From the NCBI GenBank assembly GCA_903925075.1, contig CAIYDQ010000035.1, forward strand, positions 1 through 64,000: a stretch of 64,000 nucleotides of DNA, written 5' to 3'. The stretch is from an uncultured Geobacter sp. (GTDB lineage: Bacteria > Desulfobacterota > Desulfuromonadia > Geobacterales > Geobacteraceae). Positions 1 through 11,147 of the stretch are shown here, in pieces (position 1 is the first letter of the stretch; every line of letters starts with the position of its first letter). The notes beneath the pieces are model-generated. The model saw only the letters and a program-made list of their open reading frames with translations. It ran no database searches and was not told the DNA's origin. A program made the position numbers and the translations under genes.

Positions 1-15
1 AAAGAAGGGGTTAGC

Positions 16-1506
16 ATGGGAAACGAGCTGGTTATCAACACCACCTCCCACGAAACCCGCATCGCGCTCATCGAGAACGGCACCATAGCGGAGCTGTACG
101 TCGAGAGGAGCAGGGTGAAGGGGATCATCGGCAACATTTACAAGGGGAGGGTGGTGCGGGTGCTGCCTGGCATGCAGGCGGCTTTTGTCGACATCGGCCT
201 GGAGAAGGCGGCCTTTCTCTACGTCGCGGACGTGTTCGACTCCATGGAGGAATACGAAACCTTCATGGAGAGGGAGCAGGGCGAGGAGCCGGTGCCGCAC
301 CCGCTCCATCCCATCGAGGACCTGCTGCAGGAGGGACAGGAACTGCTGGTGCAGATCTCCAAGGAGCCGATCGGCACCAAGGGGGCGCGCATCACCGCCC
401 ACATCTCGCTTCCCGGCCGGCACCTGGTGTACATGCCGACGGTGGACCACGTCGGCATCTCCAGGAGGATCGAGGACGAGACCGAGCGCGAGCGCCTGAA
501 GGAGATCGTCGACCGGATCAAGCCGGCGGGCGGGGGGTTCATCGTCAGGACCGTTTCGGACGGCAAGAGCGAGGAGGACCTGGTCGCCGACCTGCACTAC
601 CTCACCAAGCTCTGGGAGGAGGTGGCCAAGAGGAAGGACAAGGCCGGTGCGCCCAGCCTGATCCACTCCGACCTGGACGTGACCCAGAAGGTGGTGCGCG
701 ACATCCTGACCGAGTCGGTGGACCGCATCGTGGTGGACTCGAAGCCCGAGTACGACAAGATCGTGCAGTTCATCAGCACCTTCATGCCCAAGATGAAGTA
801 CTCCATCGAGCTCTACGACGACGAGGAGCCGATCTTCGACCATTTCGGGCTGGAGGTGGAGATCAGCCGCGCCCTGGGCAGAAAGGTCTGGCTGAAGAGC
901 GGCGGCTACATCATCATCGAGCAGACCGAGGCGCTGACCGCCATCGACGTCAACACCGGGCGCTACGTCGGCAAGCACAACCTGGAAGACACCATCCTTA
1001 AGACCAACCTGGAGGCGGTGAAGGAGATCGCCTACCAGCTGCGCCTGCGGAACCTGGGCGGCATCATCATCATCGACTTCATCGACATGGAGAAGGAGGT
1101 GAACCGCGAGAAGGTTTACGGTGCGCTGGAGGAGGCGCTGAAGAGCGACAAGTCCAAGACCAACATCCTGAAGATCTCCGAGCTGGGGCTGGTGGAGATG
1201 ACCAGGAAAAGGGTGCGCGAGAGTCTGGGGCGGATGATGTGCGAGCCGTGCCCCTACTGCGAGGGGAGAGGCTACGTTAAGTCGAAGATCTCCGTCTGCC
1301 ATGAGATCTTCCGGGAGCTGCGCCGCGAGATGCTGGACATCAGGGGGACCAAGGTGATGCTGACCGTGCATCCGCAGGTGGCCGACCTCCTTTACGACGA
1401 GGAGCGCCGGGGTCTGGAGGAGCTGGAAAAGAACTTCAAGAAGCGCATCACGGTGCGCGCCAAGCCCGGCTTCCACCAGGAGCAGTTCGAGGTCGCGGTA
1501 AGCTAG
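16..1506 (+). CDS. rng: Ribonuclease G (RNase E/G family)
   Basis: This is a 496-residue single-strand endoribonuclease that trims rRNA and decays mRNA in the cytoplasm. An S1-type RNA-binding domain lies at about residues 35-130, with an acidic insert near 75-100. The catalytic core has the metal-binding aspartates D311 (TAIDVNTG) and D354 (IIIIDFIDM). The zinc-link CPxC motif is at C412 and C415 (CPYCEGRG). The protein ends soon after the zinc link, so the long C-terminal degradosome scaffold of RNase E is absent, which favours RNase G. An AAGGGG ribosome binding site precedes the ATG by 5 bases. It is the first gene of the window and lies upstream of rplU, a common order in Geobacter relatives. 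Confidence 0.93.
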   Translation: MGNELVINTTSHETRIALIENGTIAELYVERSRVKGIIGNIYKGRVVRVLPGMQAAFVDIGLEKAAFLYVADVFDSMEEYETFMEREQGEEPVPHPLHPIEDLLQEGQELLVQISKEPIGTKGARITAHISLPGRHLVYMPTVDHVGISRRIEDETERERLKEIVDRIKPAGGGFIVRTVSDGKSEEDLVADLHYLTKLWEEVAKRKDKAGAPSLIHSDLDVTQKVVRDILTESVDRIVVDSKPEYDKIVQFISTFMPKMKYSIELYDDEEPIFDHFGLEVEISRALGRKVWLKSGGYIIIEQTEALTAIDVNTGRYVGKHNLEDTILKTNLEAVKEIAYQLRLRNLGGIIIIDFIDMEKEVNREKVYGALEEALKSDKSKTNILKISELGLVEMTRKRVRESLGRMMCEPCPYCEGRGYVKSKISVCHEIFRELRREMLDIRGTKVMLTVHPQVADLLYDEERRGLEELEKNFKKRITVRAKPGFHQEQFEVAVS

Positions 1507-1515
1507 AAAATATTT

Positions 1516-1541
1516 GACCAGTCGGACCGGTCCGACTGGTC
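1516..1541. repeat. 26-bp perfect palindrome between rng and the Rieske gene
   Basis: The left arm GACCAGTCGGACC is followed at once by its exact reverse complement GGTCCGACTGGTC, with no loop base. A further partial unit (CCGACTCGTCGGAC) runs to 1554. It lies 9 bases after the rng stop and 15 bases before the Rieske ribosome binding site. No T-run follows, so it is not a typical terminator. The GTCGGACTG motif is the same one that is tandemly repeated inside cobB at 60930-61058. Confidence 0.8.
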
Positions 1542-1570
1542 CGACTCGTCGGACATCGGAGGAAAACGCC

Positions 1571-1873
1571 ATGGTGTTCGCAGCAAAAAACGCGGAAATC
1601 CCCGAGTGGGGGAAAAAGCTGGTCGAGGTGGAGGGACAGTCGATCCTGCTGGTGAAGACCAAGGGGGCGGTGTACGCCTTGGAGAGGGAGTGCCCGCACC
1701 AGGGGGCGCCGATGGAGGGCGCTTTTCTGAAGGAGGCCGGCCGCATTTCCTGCCCGCGCCACGGCTACCGCTTCGATCTGGCCACGGGCGCCTGTGAGGA
1801 TCGGCCGGAGTTCACCCTGCGGGTCTACCCGGTGGAGCTGCGCGGCGACGACGTGTACGTGGAAATCGGCTGA
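1571..1873 (+). CDS. Small Rieske [2Fe-2S] ferredoxin
   Basis: This is a 100-residue stand-alone Rieske protein. The cluster motif is complete: C41-P-H43 (CPHQGAPMEG) and C61-P-R-H64 (CPRHGYRFDL), giving two Cys and two His ligands. No membrane anchor or signal peptide is visible, so it is likely a soluble cytoplasmic electron carrier of the nitrite-reductase-small-subunit or dioxygenase-ferredoxin type. The start at 1571 is chosen because CGGAGG lies 7 bases upstream; an in-frame TTG at 1514 would read through the palindrome and adds residues with no Rieske similarity. The gene sits between rng and rplU. No partner oxygenase or reductase is adjacent, so its redox partner is unknown. Confidence 0.88.
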   Translation: MVFAAKNAEIPEWGKKLVEVEGQSILLVKTKGAVYALERECPHQGAPMEGAFLKEAGRISCPRHGYRFDLATGACEDRPEFTLRVYPVELRGDDVYVEIG

Positions 1874-1964
1874 ACGCCTGCAACCGCGGGAGACAGGTTT
1901 TTCCGGCCGACAAGCCGCCGAATCGGCGGCCGGGAGCGGGAAAAACTCAAGGCGCAGAAAAACC

Positions 1965-1993
1965 TTGACTTGCCGGCGGTTTCGGGATAAATT
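1965..1993 (+). promoter_or_regulatory. Sigma-70 promoter for rplU-rpmA
   Basis: A -35 box TTGACT (1965-1970) and a -10 box TAAATT (1988-1993) are separated by exactly 17 bases, 42 bases upstream of the rplU start. This is the expected position for a ribosomal-protein promoter. Assignment is by consensus only. Confidence 0.65.
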
Positions 1994-2034
1994 TTACCGC
2001 TCATCGAAAATCCAGGAAAAAGGTGGTGAAGTTC

Positions 2035-2343
2035 ATGTACGCAGTAGTTAAAACCGGAGGGAAACAGTACAAAGTTTCCGAAGGCGACTTTCTGAAAGTC
2101 GAGAAATTGGAGGGTGCGGTAGGCGATACCGTAGAGATCTCCGAAGTCCTGATGGTTGGCGGCGATAAGGTTGTTATCGGAACACCTTTAGTGCCCAGCG
2201 CCTCTGTGATCGGCAAAATTGTCGAGCAGGGCAAAGACAAGAAGATTCTGGTCTTCAAGTCCAAGCGCAGGAAAGACTCAAGGAAACTTAACGGGCACCG
2301 TCAACTCAGGACGATACTGAGGATCGAGAAGATCAACGCCTAG
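2035..2343 (+). CDS. rplU: 50S ribosomal protein L21
   Basis: This is a 102-residue large-subunit ribosomal protein that binds 23S rRNA; the E. coli protein has 103. The family start MYAVVKTGGKQYKV is intact, as is the basic C-terminal RNA-binding stretch with KSKRRKDSRKLNGHRQ near residues 76-91. The ATG at 2035 is chosen because the family begins with MYAVV or MYAII and AGGTGG lies 8 bases upstream; a GTG at 2023 would add only four residues. It is co-transcribed with rpmA 74 bases downstream, the near-universal L21-L27-Obg arrangement. Confidence 0.96.
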   Translation: MYAVVKTGGKQYKVSEGDFLKVEKLEGAVGDTVEISEVLMVGGDKVVIGTPLVPSASVIGKIVEQGKDKKILVFKSKRRKDSRKLNGHRQLRTILRIEKINA

Positions 2344-2417
2344 GGAATATTCAACGGGACGGTGCGTAACACCGGGATCGGCGTGATCGCGGACGTTACC
2401 GTCAGGAGGAGCAGAAA

Positions 2418-3769
<1,352 letters not shown>

Positions 3770-3810
3770 AGGGTTGAAAAGGAGTCGGAAGGGAGTTGCA
3801 AAAGGAGTTG

Positions 3811-3845
3811 AAAAGGGAGCGGCGATGACTAGCCGTTCCCTTTTT
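3811..3845 (+). terminator. Intrinsic terminator after obg
   Basis: The stem AAAAGGGAGCGGC pairs with GCCGTTCCCTTTTT with a single G-T position, closes an 8-base loop and ends in TTTTT. It lies 42 bases after the Obg stop and ends the ribosomal gene block. The following 200 bases up to the HD-GYP gene contain two copies of ACCCGGTCCGG (near 3907 and 3950) and nothing else recognised. Confidence 0.75.
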
Positions 3846-4043
3846 GTTTCTAACGCAGTTTAGTTTGCCAAAACCGCGCGACACGTTTAAAATGAGGTTG
3901 CCTTTTTTGGCAAAGGACCCGGTCCGGTCCGCAATCGACTTTTGACCGACACCCGGTCCGGCTCTTGTTCCTGTCGCCCGCCCAAAGTGGAGCTGCACAG
4001 GTTGCAGCCGAGGCGGCACAAATGAACTGCGGGAGGCGCAGGC

Positions 4044-4976
4044 ATGTTCAGGATGATCCAGCTTGAATCTTTGATACCGGAGACGCTGCCCGGAGTCCCG
4101 CTCTTCATCGGGCACGGCGAGAAGCAGGTCTTGTACAAAGACGCCACGCTTCCCTTCACCAATTACGACAAGTCCAGGTTGCTCGACAACAACGTGAAAT
4201 TCCTGTTCGTAAGAACCGGGGACATGGCCCATTACAACCAATATGTGGAATCCAACCTCCCCGCCTTGCTGAGCGATGAGCAGCTTCAGCCTCACGAGAG
4301 GCAGCAACTCTTGTACCAGGCCTCGGTCAACTACGTGCACGAGGTGTTCGACAGGCCCGCCGTGGCCGTGAAGGAAAGTTTCAGCAGATGCCGGAAGCTG
4401 ATAGAGAACATCTTGAACGACATCATGGATTCCAACGGCGTGATGACCGCCCTGGGCGGCTTGGTCGACCATAGCTCCTACACCTATGTCCATTCGGTGC
4501 ACGTCGCCACCTACTCGATCTCGCTGCACATGAAGATGTTCAGCCTGGGGCGCGACGAGTTGCTGGACGTCGGCATCGGCTCCCTGTTCCACGATTACGG
4601 CAAGGTGTATATTCCGAAAGCGCTGCTGGACAAGCCGGGGAAATTGACCGAAGCGGAATACGAGGAGCTCAAACAGCACCCGGTCTACGGCTACGACGCG
4701 TTGAAGGACCTGGAGATCTTCAGCCCCGTCTCCTTGGGGATCGTGAAGCACCATCACGAAAAGGAAAACGGCAAGGGGTATCCGGACGGCCTGTCGGGGC
4801 GCGACATCGCCAGGAGTTCGAAGATAACGGCGTTGGCGGATGTCTTCAGCGCGCTGACCACCAACAGGGCCTATCGGGAGGCGCTTCCCAGAGAGGCCGC
4901 CCTGGAAATCATGGTCGGCGAAATGGACGGTTCGTTCGATCCGCAGTATCTGGAGGTATTGAAGGACCTGCACTAG
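4044..4976 (+). CDS. HD-GYP domain protein, probable c-di-GMP phosphodiesterase
   Basis: This 310-residue protein has an unassigned N-terminal region of about 110 residues, which resembles the small regulatory domain seen ahead of many HD-GYP domains. The HD-GYP domain covers about 140-305. Metal-binding H183-D184 (LFHDYGK), the HHHEKENGKGYPDGL block at 236-250 with the GYP signature, and the later DVFSALTTNRAYR segment are all present. The enzyme should therefore hydrolyse c-di-GMP. No membrane segment or receiver domain is seen. GGGAGG lies 7 bases before the ATG. It stands alone between obg and the thioesterase. A G+C-rich inverted repeat (4976-5000) overlaps its stop codon and may end transcription. 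Confidence 0.88.
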   Translation: MFRMIQLESLIPETLPGVPLFIGHGEKQVLYKDATLPFTNYDKSRLLDNNVKFLFVRTGDMAHYNQYVESNLPALLSDEQLQPHERQQLLYQASVNYVHEVFDRPAVAVKESFSRCRKLIENILNDIMDSNGVMTALGGLVDHSSYTYVHSVHVATYSISLHMKMFSLGRDELLDVGIGSLFHDYGKVYIPKALLDKPGKLTEAEYEELKQHPVYGYDALKDLEIFSPVSLGIVKHHHEKENGKGYPDGLSGRDIARSSKITALADVFSALTTNRAYREALPREAALEIMVGEMDGSFDPQYLEVLKDLH

Positions 4977-5174
4977 CGGCCGTTCCGAACTGCCGGCCGC
5001 GGGCGGAAATCCTCCCCGCTCGGAAACGCTACCCCCTTGCCCTTTCCGCCCCGCATTCGAACAACGGCCCCGCCCGCCTCAACCGCAAAAAAACCCCTTC
5101 CCCGAACGGCCCGCACGCTCATTCCCCGCAACCGGTGCTCCTCTGTATGAGGTAGCCGCTTCCGCGACTCGCCC

Positions 5175-6233
5175 TCAGTCCACCCTCTGTCGGTAGGCTT
5201 TAAGGAACCTGGCGTCCTCGGCATAGGTCACCGGATAGATGAAGGGGACCGGCTGGGGGCGCATTTCGCCGTCCACGTTGCTGAAGGTGAACAGGCAGGA
5301 GTTGGTGAGCGCCAGGCCGCCGGCGGCGCTGCCGAAGCGCTCCACGTCGGATTGCACCGTGACGGTGGTCTTGCCGGTATAGACGACCCTGGCGGTGAAT
5401 TTGAGCTTGTCTCCGAGGAGCACCGGTTGGTTGAAGTTGATCCGGTTCACCTCGCAGGGGACGACCCTGTCGGGGGCGACCATCTCCGCGGCCAGCACGG
5501 CCAGTTCGTAGGCCTTGCGTATCAGGTAGCCGCCGAAGACGGTGCGCGGCACGTTCTCCTGCTCGGGATAGGCCCGCGAGGTCGAGGCCAGCACGCAGCC
5601 GCCGGCGCGCATGCCGCTGAAATCAGGCGCTTCCTGCTCCTTGTGCAGGTTCTTCAGCAGCAGGTACTCCGCAAGCGACGGCATTTCCTCGGCCTGGGCC
5701 AGGCTTTCCCGGTAAAGCTGCCGGCGGTGGTTTGCCTTGTCGTATCTGGCTATTTCCTTTTCCGACTGGTAGGCCAGCGGCGGCAGGGAGAGGCTCTTCG
5801 CCTCGCCGCAATCGGTGGAGCGCGCCACCATGGTGAAGTAACAACTGGCCACGTGGCACGCCTGCGGTCCGAGGCGCTCGACCCTGATGCCGACCTCCAG
5901 CGACGAGTTCCCCACGTGGTTGATGCGCGCCGAGAAGATCAAGTCGTAGAGCGTGTCCGCCGGATTGCGCACCCGGATGCTGTCTACGGCGGCGGTCACC
6001 ACCCTCGCCCCCGGGTAGAAACGGTTTACGTAGGCAAGGGCGGTGTTCTCGGCGACTTTGTCGAGAGTCTCCAGGAGTTTGCCGAAGCGCAGGTTGCCGA
6101 GAATGTCCAGTTCGCTTACCAGAAAGCGCCGGGCCAGGGTCGGATCGGTAGAGAACGGCAGCACGAAGCTGTAGCTGGTGTCTTTGGGGGTGAGGGCCGG
6201 GGCGATTGTGCCCGGCGGCGCAGGTTCCTGCAT
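5175..6233 (-). CDS. Acyl-CoA thioesterase, double-hotdog type
   Basis: This 352-residue protein contains two hotdog halves, about 30-170 and 210-345. The first has FGKLLETLDKVAENTALAYVNRF and the second has TVFGGYLIRKAYELAVLAAEMV, both corresponding to the central hotdog helix. This layout is that of the ACOT9/brown-fat-inducible thioesterase group, which hydrolyses acyl-CoA to free acid and CoA. The start at 6233 follows AAGGAGAC by 3 bases; the longer upstream reading is Arg/Pro/Ser-rich and not family-like. It lies just downstream of nuoN on the same strand and could be the last gene of that transcript, although nothing links it to complex I. Confidence 0.8.
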   Translation of the reverse strand: MQEPAPPGTIAPALTPKDTSYSFVLPFSTDPTLARRFLVSELDILGNLRFGKLLETLDKVAENTALAYVNRFYPGARVVTAAVDSIRVRNPADTLYDLIFSARINHVGNSSLEVGIRVERLGPQACHVASCYFTMVARSTDCGEAKSLSLPPLAYQSEKEIARYDKANHRRQLYRESLAQAEEMPSLAEYLLLKNLHKEQEAPDFSGMRAGGCVLASTSRAYPEQENVPRTVFGGYLIRKAYELAVLAAEMVAPDRVVPCEVNRINFNQPVLLGDKLKFTARVVYTGKTTVTVQSDVERFGSAAGGLALTNSCLFTFSNVDGEMRPQPVPFIYPVTYAEDARFLKAYRQRVD

Positions 6234-6285
6234 GGTGTCTCCTTTGGGCAACGGATGGTGGCGAGCGCGGGGGAGGCGGGGGAGG

Positions 6286-7680
6286 CTAGCGCAACACGAC
6301 ATCCACCAGGCGCATGAGCGGGGCGGGGTAAACGCCGATGACGACGATGGCGGCAGAAGCGCAGCAAAGCGCGGCCGTCTCGGCTGGATGGGCATTTTGA
6401 GGAGATGAGGCCACGGGGCGGTGCATGTAGAGATGCACCACGACCTTGAGATAAAAGTAGGCCGAGGCCGCCGCGCTGACCATGCCGACGACGGCGAGCG
6501 CGGTCTGGCCGCCGCGGATGGCGGCGTAGAAGATGAAGAACTTGCCGATGAAGCCCGCGGTCGGCGGCACGCCGGCCAGAGCGAGCATGGAGAGGGCCAG
6601 CACTCCCCCCCGAAAAGGCGCGCTGAAACCGACTCCCGAGTAATCGGCGATCAGTTGGCGCTCTTCCGCGGCGGACAGGGCGGCGATGGCGCCGAAAGCC
6701 GCCAGGTTCATGGCGGTGTAGATGGCGCCGTAGAGGAGCACGGCGGCGTATCCCTCCTTGCTGCCGGTCAGTAGCGCCAGCGTCAGATAACCCATGTGGG
6801 CTATGGAGGAGTAGGCCAGCATTCGCTTGATGTTCTTTTGCAGCAAGGCCGCCAAATTGCCGATCACCATGGAGAAGAGCGACAGCAGGTAAAGAGGCGC
6901 GCGCATCTCGGACAGGGGAGGGGCGAAGGCGAGCAGCATGAGCAGGGCGGCGGCCGCGGCCACTTTGGAAATGGTGGAGAGAAAGGCCGCGACCGGCGCC
7001 GGCGCGCCCTGGTAGACGTCGGGAGTCCAGAGGTGGGCGGGAACCAGCGAGAGCTTGAAGGCCAGCCCGATAACCACGAGCCCCCAACCCGCGGAAACGA
7101 TGGCGCGGTTGCCGGGAGCGGCGAGGGCCGCGCTCAGGGCGAGCGTGCCGCTGCCGGCAAAGATCAAGGAGAAACCGAAGGCGATGAACGCGGCGGCCAC
7201 CGCCCCCATCAGCAGGTATTTAAGGCCCGCTTCCCCGGATTCGGCCCGGTTCAGGTCGATGGAGACCAGGATGTAGAAGGCGAAGGCGATCGACTCCAGC
7301 GCCAGGAAAAGAATCAGCAGGTTGCCGGCGCAGGGGAGCACGCACATGGCGAAAAGGGCAAAGAGGACGGTGGCCGGATACTCCTCGCCCTTGATGGCGC
7401 GCCGCTGGTTGTAGCCGTGAGAGAGGAGCAGGGTGAGGGCTGCGGCCAGGCAGAAGATCGGGATCAGGAAATGCGCCAGCGGGGTGAAGGCGAGTCCGGG
7501 AAGAACGGGAGCGTTGGCGGGCGAGGCGGAGGCAGCCCAGAGGCCGGCGGCGAGCGAGGCGGCGACGGCGATGGCGCAGGAAGAGCCGGCCTGCAGCAAG
7601 GGGCCGGTGAGCAGCACCAGCAGCGCCGCGCCGGCGGTGATGACAATGGGCATGATGGAAAAAAGGTCGGCAAGGGTCAT
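6286..7680 (-). CDS. nuoN: NADH-quinone oxidoreductase subunit N
   Basis: This is a 464-residue polytopic membrane protein of the antiporter-like Mrp family, one of the proton-translocating arms of complex I. About 14 hydrophobic segments can be traced. The transmembrane proton-channel residues typical of the family are visible, including the glutamate in [13 protein letters not shown] and the lysine in [26 protein letters not shown]. The gene is the last of the nuo operon and begins 8 bases after the nuoM stop. Its ribosome binding site is poor, so translation is probably coupled to nuoM. Confidence 0.94.
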   Translation of the reverse strand: MTLADLFSIMPIVITAGAALLVLLTGPLLQAGSSCAIAVAASLAAGLWAASASPANAPVLPGLAFTPLAHFLIPIFCLAAALTLLLSHGYNQRRAIKGEEYPATVLFALFAMCVLPCAGNLLILFLALESIAFAFYILVSIDLNRAESGEAGLKYLLMGAVAAAFIAFGFSLIFAGSGTLALSAALAAPGNRAIVSAGWGLVVIGLAFKLSLVPAHLWTPDVYQGAPAPVAAFLSTISKVAAAAALLMLLAFAPPLSEMRAPLYLLSLFSMVIGNLAALLQKNIKRMLAYSSIAHMGYLTLALLTGSKEGYAAVLLYGAIYTAMNLAAFGAIAALSAAEERQLIADYSGVGFSAPFRGGVLALSMLALAGVPPTAGFIGKFFIFYAAIRGGQTALAVVGMVSAAASAYFYLKVVVHLYMHRPVASSPQNAHPAETAALCCASAAIVVIGVYPAPLMRLVDVVLR

Positions 7681-7688
7681 AAGGTTTT

Positions 7689-9176
7689 TTATTTACCCCC
7701 AGTCAATAAGGCGATCGGCGTCTTCATCAATTCCAGGAGCGGCCCCGGGTGGACGCCGAGATACACGTCGACAACGGCCAAAACCGCCAAAATCCCCCCT
7801 TCTCTGAGCGTTAGATCCGCCAGGGCCAGCGGCTTCTTCTCCTTGCCGAACAAAATCTCCTGCACGAGCCTCACCGTGTAAACCAGGGTCAGCACGATGC
7901 CGAGGAAGGCGCCGGCAGCGGCGGCGGGCGAGACCCTGAAGGTGCCGACCAACACCAGGAACTCGCCCACGAAGTTGTTCAGCCCGGGCACCCCCGCGGA
8001 GGCCATGCAGAACAGCAGGAAGAAAAAGGCCAGCACGGGCGCTTTGCCCCAGACCCCTCCGTAGGTGGCCAGCTCCCGGCTGTGCGTCCTTTCGTCCAGC
8101 ATCCCGACCAGCGCGAACAGCGCGCCGGTGGTCACCCCGTGGTTCACCATCTGCAGCAGCGCCCCGGAGAGCGCCACCGGGCTCCAGGCGGCGATGCCCA
8201 GCGCGACGAACCCCATGTGGCTGACGCTGGAGTAGGCGACCAGCCGCTTCATGTCCTCCTGCGCAAAGGCGACCCAGGCGCCGTAGCTGATGCCGATGAC
8301 GGCGCTGACGTACAAAAGCGGGGTGAAGGCGCGCGCCGCCTCGGGAAAGAGGGGATAGCCGAAGCGGATCAGTGCGTAGGCGCCGGTCTTCAGAAGCAGG
8401 CTAGCCAGGATGACGCTGCCGGCGGTGGGCGCGTCGGTGTGGGCGTCGGGGAGCCAGGTGTGCAGCGGGAAGAGCGGGAACTTGATGGCGAAGGCGAATA
8501 AAAAGGCGGCATAAAGCCACAGGCCGATCCCGTAAGGGACCGAGGTGTGGATCAACTGTCCCAGCGCGAAGGTGTAACTGCCGCTCTGGGCACCGTGCAT
8601 GAGGTAGAGCGAGATGATCGCCACCAGCATGAGCAGCGAACCGAAAAAGGTGTACAGGAAAAACTTGACCGCCGAATAGATCCTCCGGCCATGCCCCCAG
8701 ATGCCGATCAGGAAGAACATCGGGATCAGCATCGCCTCCCAGAAGAGGTAGAACAGGAACAGGTCGAGGCTCAGGAACACCCCCTGGATGCCGGCCTCCA
8801 GGGCGAGCAGCAGGGCGAAGTACAGCGGTATCCGCTCGGTGATCCCCTTCCAGGAGACCACGGCGGCGATGGCGCTGATGAAGGCGGTTAAAAACACCAT
8901 GATCAGGCTGACGCCGTCCATGCCGAGCGTGTAGCGGATGCCGAAGCGCTCGATCCAGGCGGCGTCCTCGAACAGGAAGAAGCCGGCCGGCGCACCGGCG
9001 GGCGCCGCCGGCAGCGAGGCCAGGCAGATCCAGGCGCAAACCGCCAGCTCGGCCAGCGCGAAAAAGAGCGCGACCCTGCGCGCGGCCAGGTCGCTGCGCC
9101 GGCAAGCCAGCGTCAGCAGCGACCCGCAAAGCGGGAGAAGGATCAGCAGCGTCAGTATCGGGAAATCAAAAGTCAT
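7689..9176 (-). CDS. nuoM: NADH-quinone oxidoreductase subunit M
   Basis: This 495-residue subunit has about 14 membrane segments. The conserved block [21 protein letters not shown], with its essential glutamate, and [24 protein letters not shown], with its lysine, mark it as the NuoM antiporter-like subunit. The start at 9176 ([11 protein letters not shown]) is chosen because it begins with the first membrane helix; extra upstream codons encode charged and Arg-rich sequence. It lies 50 bases after nuoL and 8 bases before nuoN. Confidence 0.94.
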   Translation of the reverse strand: MTFDFPILTLLILLPLCGSLLTLACRRSDLAARRVALFFALAELAVCAWICLASLPAAPAGAPAGFFLFEDAAWIERFGIRYTLGMDGVSLIMVFLTAFISAIAAVVSWKGITERIPLYFALLLALEAGIQGVFLSLDLFLFYLFWEAMLIPMFFLIGIWGHGRRIYSAVKFFLYTFFGSLLMLVAIISLYLMHGAQSGSYTFALGQLIHTSVPYGIGLWLYAAFLFAFAIKFPLFPLHTWLPDAHTDAPTAGSVILASLLLKTGAYALIRFGYPLFPEAARAFTPLLYVSAVIGISYGAWVAFAQEDMKRLVAYSSVSHMGFVALGIAAWSPVALSGALLQMVNHGVTTGALFALVGMLDERTHSRELATYGGVWGKAPVLAFFFLLFCMASAGVPGLNNFVGEFLVLVGTFRVSPAAAAGAFLGIVLTLVYTVRLVQEILFGKEKKPLALADLTLREGGILAVLAVVDVYLGVHPGPLLELMKTPIALLTGGK

Positions 9177-9226
9177 TGCCGTTCGTTCCCATGGGAGTTC
9201 CCCTCTTTGCGAAGGGGATCGATTGC

Positions 9227-11104
9227 CTACAGCGTGAGCCAGGCGAGGTAGCCTAAGATCAAGGCGCCTCCCGCCGCGAAACTGAAGATGTACACGGAAA
9301 TGCGGCCGGTGGTCCACCCGCCGAGCCAACTGCCGGAGGCGCCGAGCCCTGCCGCCAGCCGGTCGAGCGAGTCGTCGATCACCCCCTCGTCCATGCGCCG
9401 CCAAAGCACCCCGGAGAGGGCCTGGTAGGGACGGATCAGGATGGCGTGATAGAGACGGTCGAAGTACCAGCCGTTCAGCAGAAACATGGTCAAAGCGGAG
9501 CTGCTAAGCGCGGACTCCTTGAGCCGTTGCGCCCTGGCCTTGCCGCCGTAGCGCAGATGCGCGGCCAAGAGTCCCGCCAGCGCCAGCACGCTCGCCACCC
9601 CTTGCAGCGCGAGTTCCTCCAGATGGGAAGCTTCGGCCGCGGCCCCACCCGAGAGCCGAGCGAAAAAGCCGTTCAGGAAGCCTCCGCCCAGATAATCCGG
9701 CAGGTTCAACAGGCCGCCGAAAAGTCCGAGCAGGGCCAGGGGAATCAGCACCCATTGCATCGCTTTGAGTTCGGCGTGCACGTGGGGCCTGCCGTTTTCG
9801 CCGCAAAACACCAGGTAGACCATCCGAAAGCTGTAGAAGGCGGTCAAAAGCGCGGTCAGGAGCGCCAGCAGGTAGAGTCCCCGGTAGAGTCCGCCCCCTT
9901 TGAGCCAGAGGGCGGCGAGGATGCTGTCCTTGCTGAAGAAGCCGCCGGTGAACGGCAGCCCGGCCAGGCAGGCGGCGCCCGCGAGGTAGCACCAGAAGGT
10001 GAGCGGCAGCGTGCGCCTGAGGCCTCCCATCTTGAAGATGTCCTGTTCGTGATGCATGGCGCTGATCACGCAGCCGGCGCCGAGGAAGAGCAGCGCCTTG
10101 AAAAAGGCGTGCACCAGCAGGTGAAAGGTGGCGGCGGTGATGGCCCCGGCGCCGACGCCGAGCATCATGTAGCCGATCTGGCTGATGGTGGAGAAGGCGA
10201 GCACCCGCTTCAAGTCGCGCTGGGCCAGGGCGCAACTGGCGCCGTAGAAGGCGGTCACCCCTCCGGTGACGGCGACGGCGGCCGTGACCGTCGCCGAGCC
10301 GCCGATCAGGGGGAACATGCGCGCCAGCAGATAGACCCCGGCGGTGACCATGGTGGCGGCGTGGATCATGGCGGAGACCGGCGTTGGACCGGCCATGGCG
10401 TCGGGAAGCCAGACCATGAGCGGCACCTGCGCCGATTTTCCCATGGCGCCGACCAGCAAGAGGAGCCCGATGCCGGTGATTACCCCTCCCGGCAGCAGGA
10501 AGGCCATGCCGTTTAGCTGGGTGATGGAGAGGGAGCCGGTGAGTTGGAACAGCCAGGCGACGGCGATCACCAGCGCGGTGTCGCCGACCCTGGTGGTGAT
10601 GAAAGCCTTGCGGCCGGCGTCCGCGTTGCGCTTGTCGGTGTACCAAAAGCCGATCAGCAGGTAGGAGCAAAATCCCACCCCTTCCCAGCCGAGGTAGAGA
10701 AGCGGCAGGTTCTCGGCCAGGATCAGGGTGAGCATGGCGAAGACGAAAAGGTTCAGGAGCGCGAAGAAGCGGGCGTAGTCCAACTCCTTCGCCATGTAGA
10801 AGACGGAGTAGACGTGTATCAGGCCGCAGACGAAGCCGATCATGACGGCCAGTGAGAGCGAAAGCGGGTCGAGGTAGAGCGAGAGCGGCGCCAGCAGATC
10901 GAAAGCGGAGAGCCAGTCGCCAAGCGTCACCTTTTCCGGGGCGCGATAGGTGCAGGCCGCCAGGAACGCGCAGACGAAGCTCCCCCAGACCGCCGCGCAG
11001 GCGATCGTCTCCACCAGCCGGCGCGGCAGCTTGCGGCCGAACAGCGAGCTGATCGCCGCGCCGAAGAGCGGAAACAGGAGCATGAGTGAGAGGTAGATCT
11101 TCAT
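9227..11104 (-). CDS. nuoL: NADH-quinone oxidoreductase subunit L
   Basis: This 625-residue antiporter-like subunit carries the long C-terminal amphipathic region that runs along the membrane arm of complex I (about 510-600). The core motifs NLPLLYLGWEGVGFCSYLLIGFWY and KSAQVPLMVWLPDAMAGPTPVSAMIHAATMVTAGVYL are clear. The start has an AAGGA ribosome binding site 7 bases upstream. It follows nuoK by 43 bases. The length is typical of the family. Confidence 0.95.
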   Translation of the reverse strand: MKIYLSLMLLFPLFGAAISSLFGRKLPRRLVETIACAAVWGSFVCAFLAACTYRAPEKVTLGDWLSAFDLLAPLSLYLDPLSLSLAVMIGFVCGLIHVYSVFYMAKELDYARFFALLNLFVFAMLTLILAENLPLLYLGWEGVGFCSYLLIGFWYTDKRNADAGRKAFITTRVGDTALVIAVAWLFQLTGSLSITQLNGMAFLLPGGVITGIGLLLLVGAMGKSAQVPLMVWLPDAMAGPTPVSAMIHAATMVTAGVYLLARMFPLIGGSATVTAAVAVTGGVTAFYGASCALAQRDLKRVLAFSTISQIGYMMLGVGAGAITAATFHLLVHAFFKALLFLGAGCVISAMHHEQDIFKMGGLRRTLPLTFWCYLAGAACLAGLPFTGGFFSKDSILAALWLKGGGLYRGLYLLALLTALLTAFYSFRMVYLVFCGENGRPHVHAELKAMQWVLIPLALLGLFGGLLNLPDYLGGGFLNGFFARLSGGAAAEASHLEELALQGVASVLALAGLLAAHLRYGGKARAQRLKESALSSSALTMFLLNGWYFDRLYHAILIRPYQALSGVLWRRMDEGVIDDSLDRLAAGLGASGSWLGGWTTGRISVYIFSFAAGGALILGYLAWLTL

Positions 11105-11147
11105 CGTTTGGTCCTTAGCCTGCCGCGAAGTGAGAGAGAGGCGCTCC

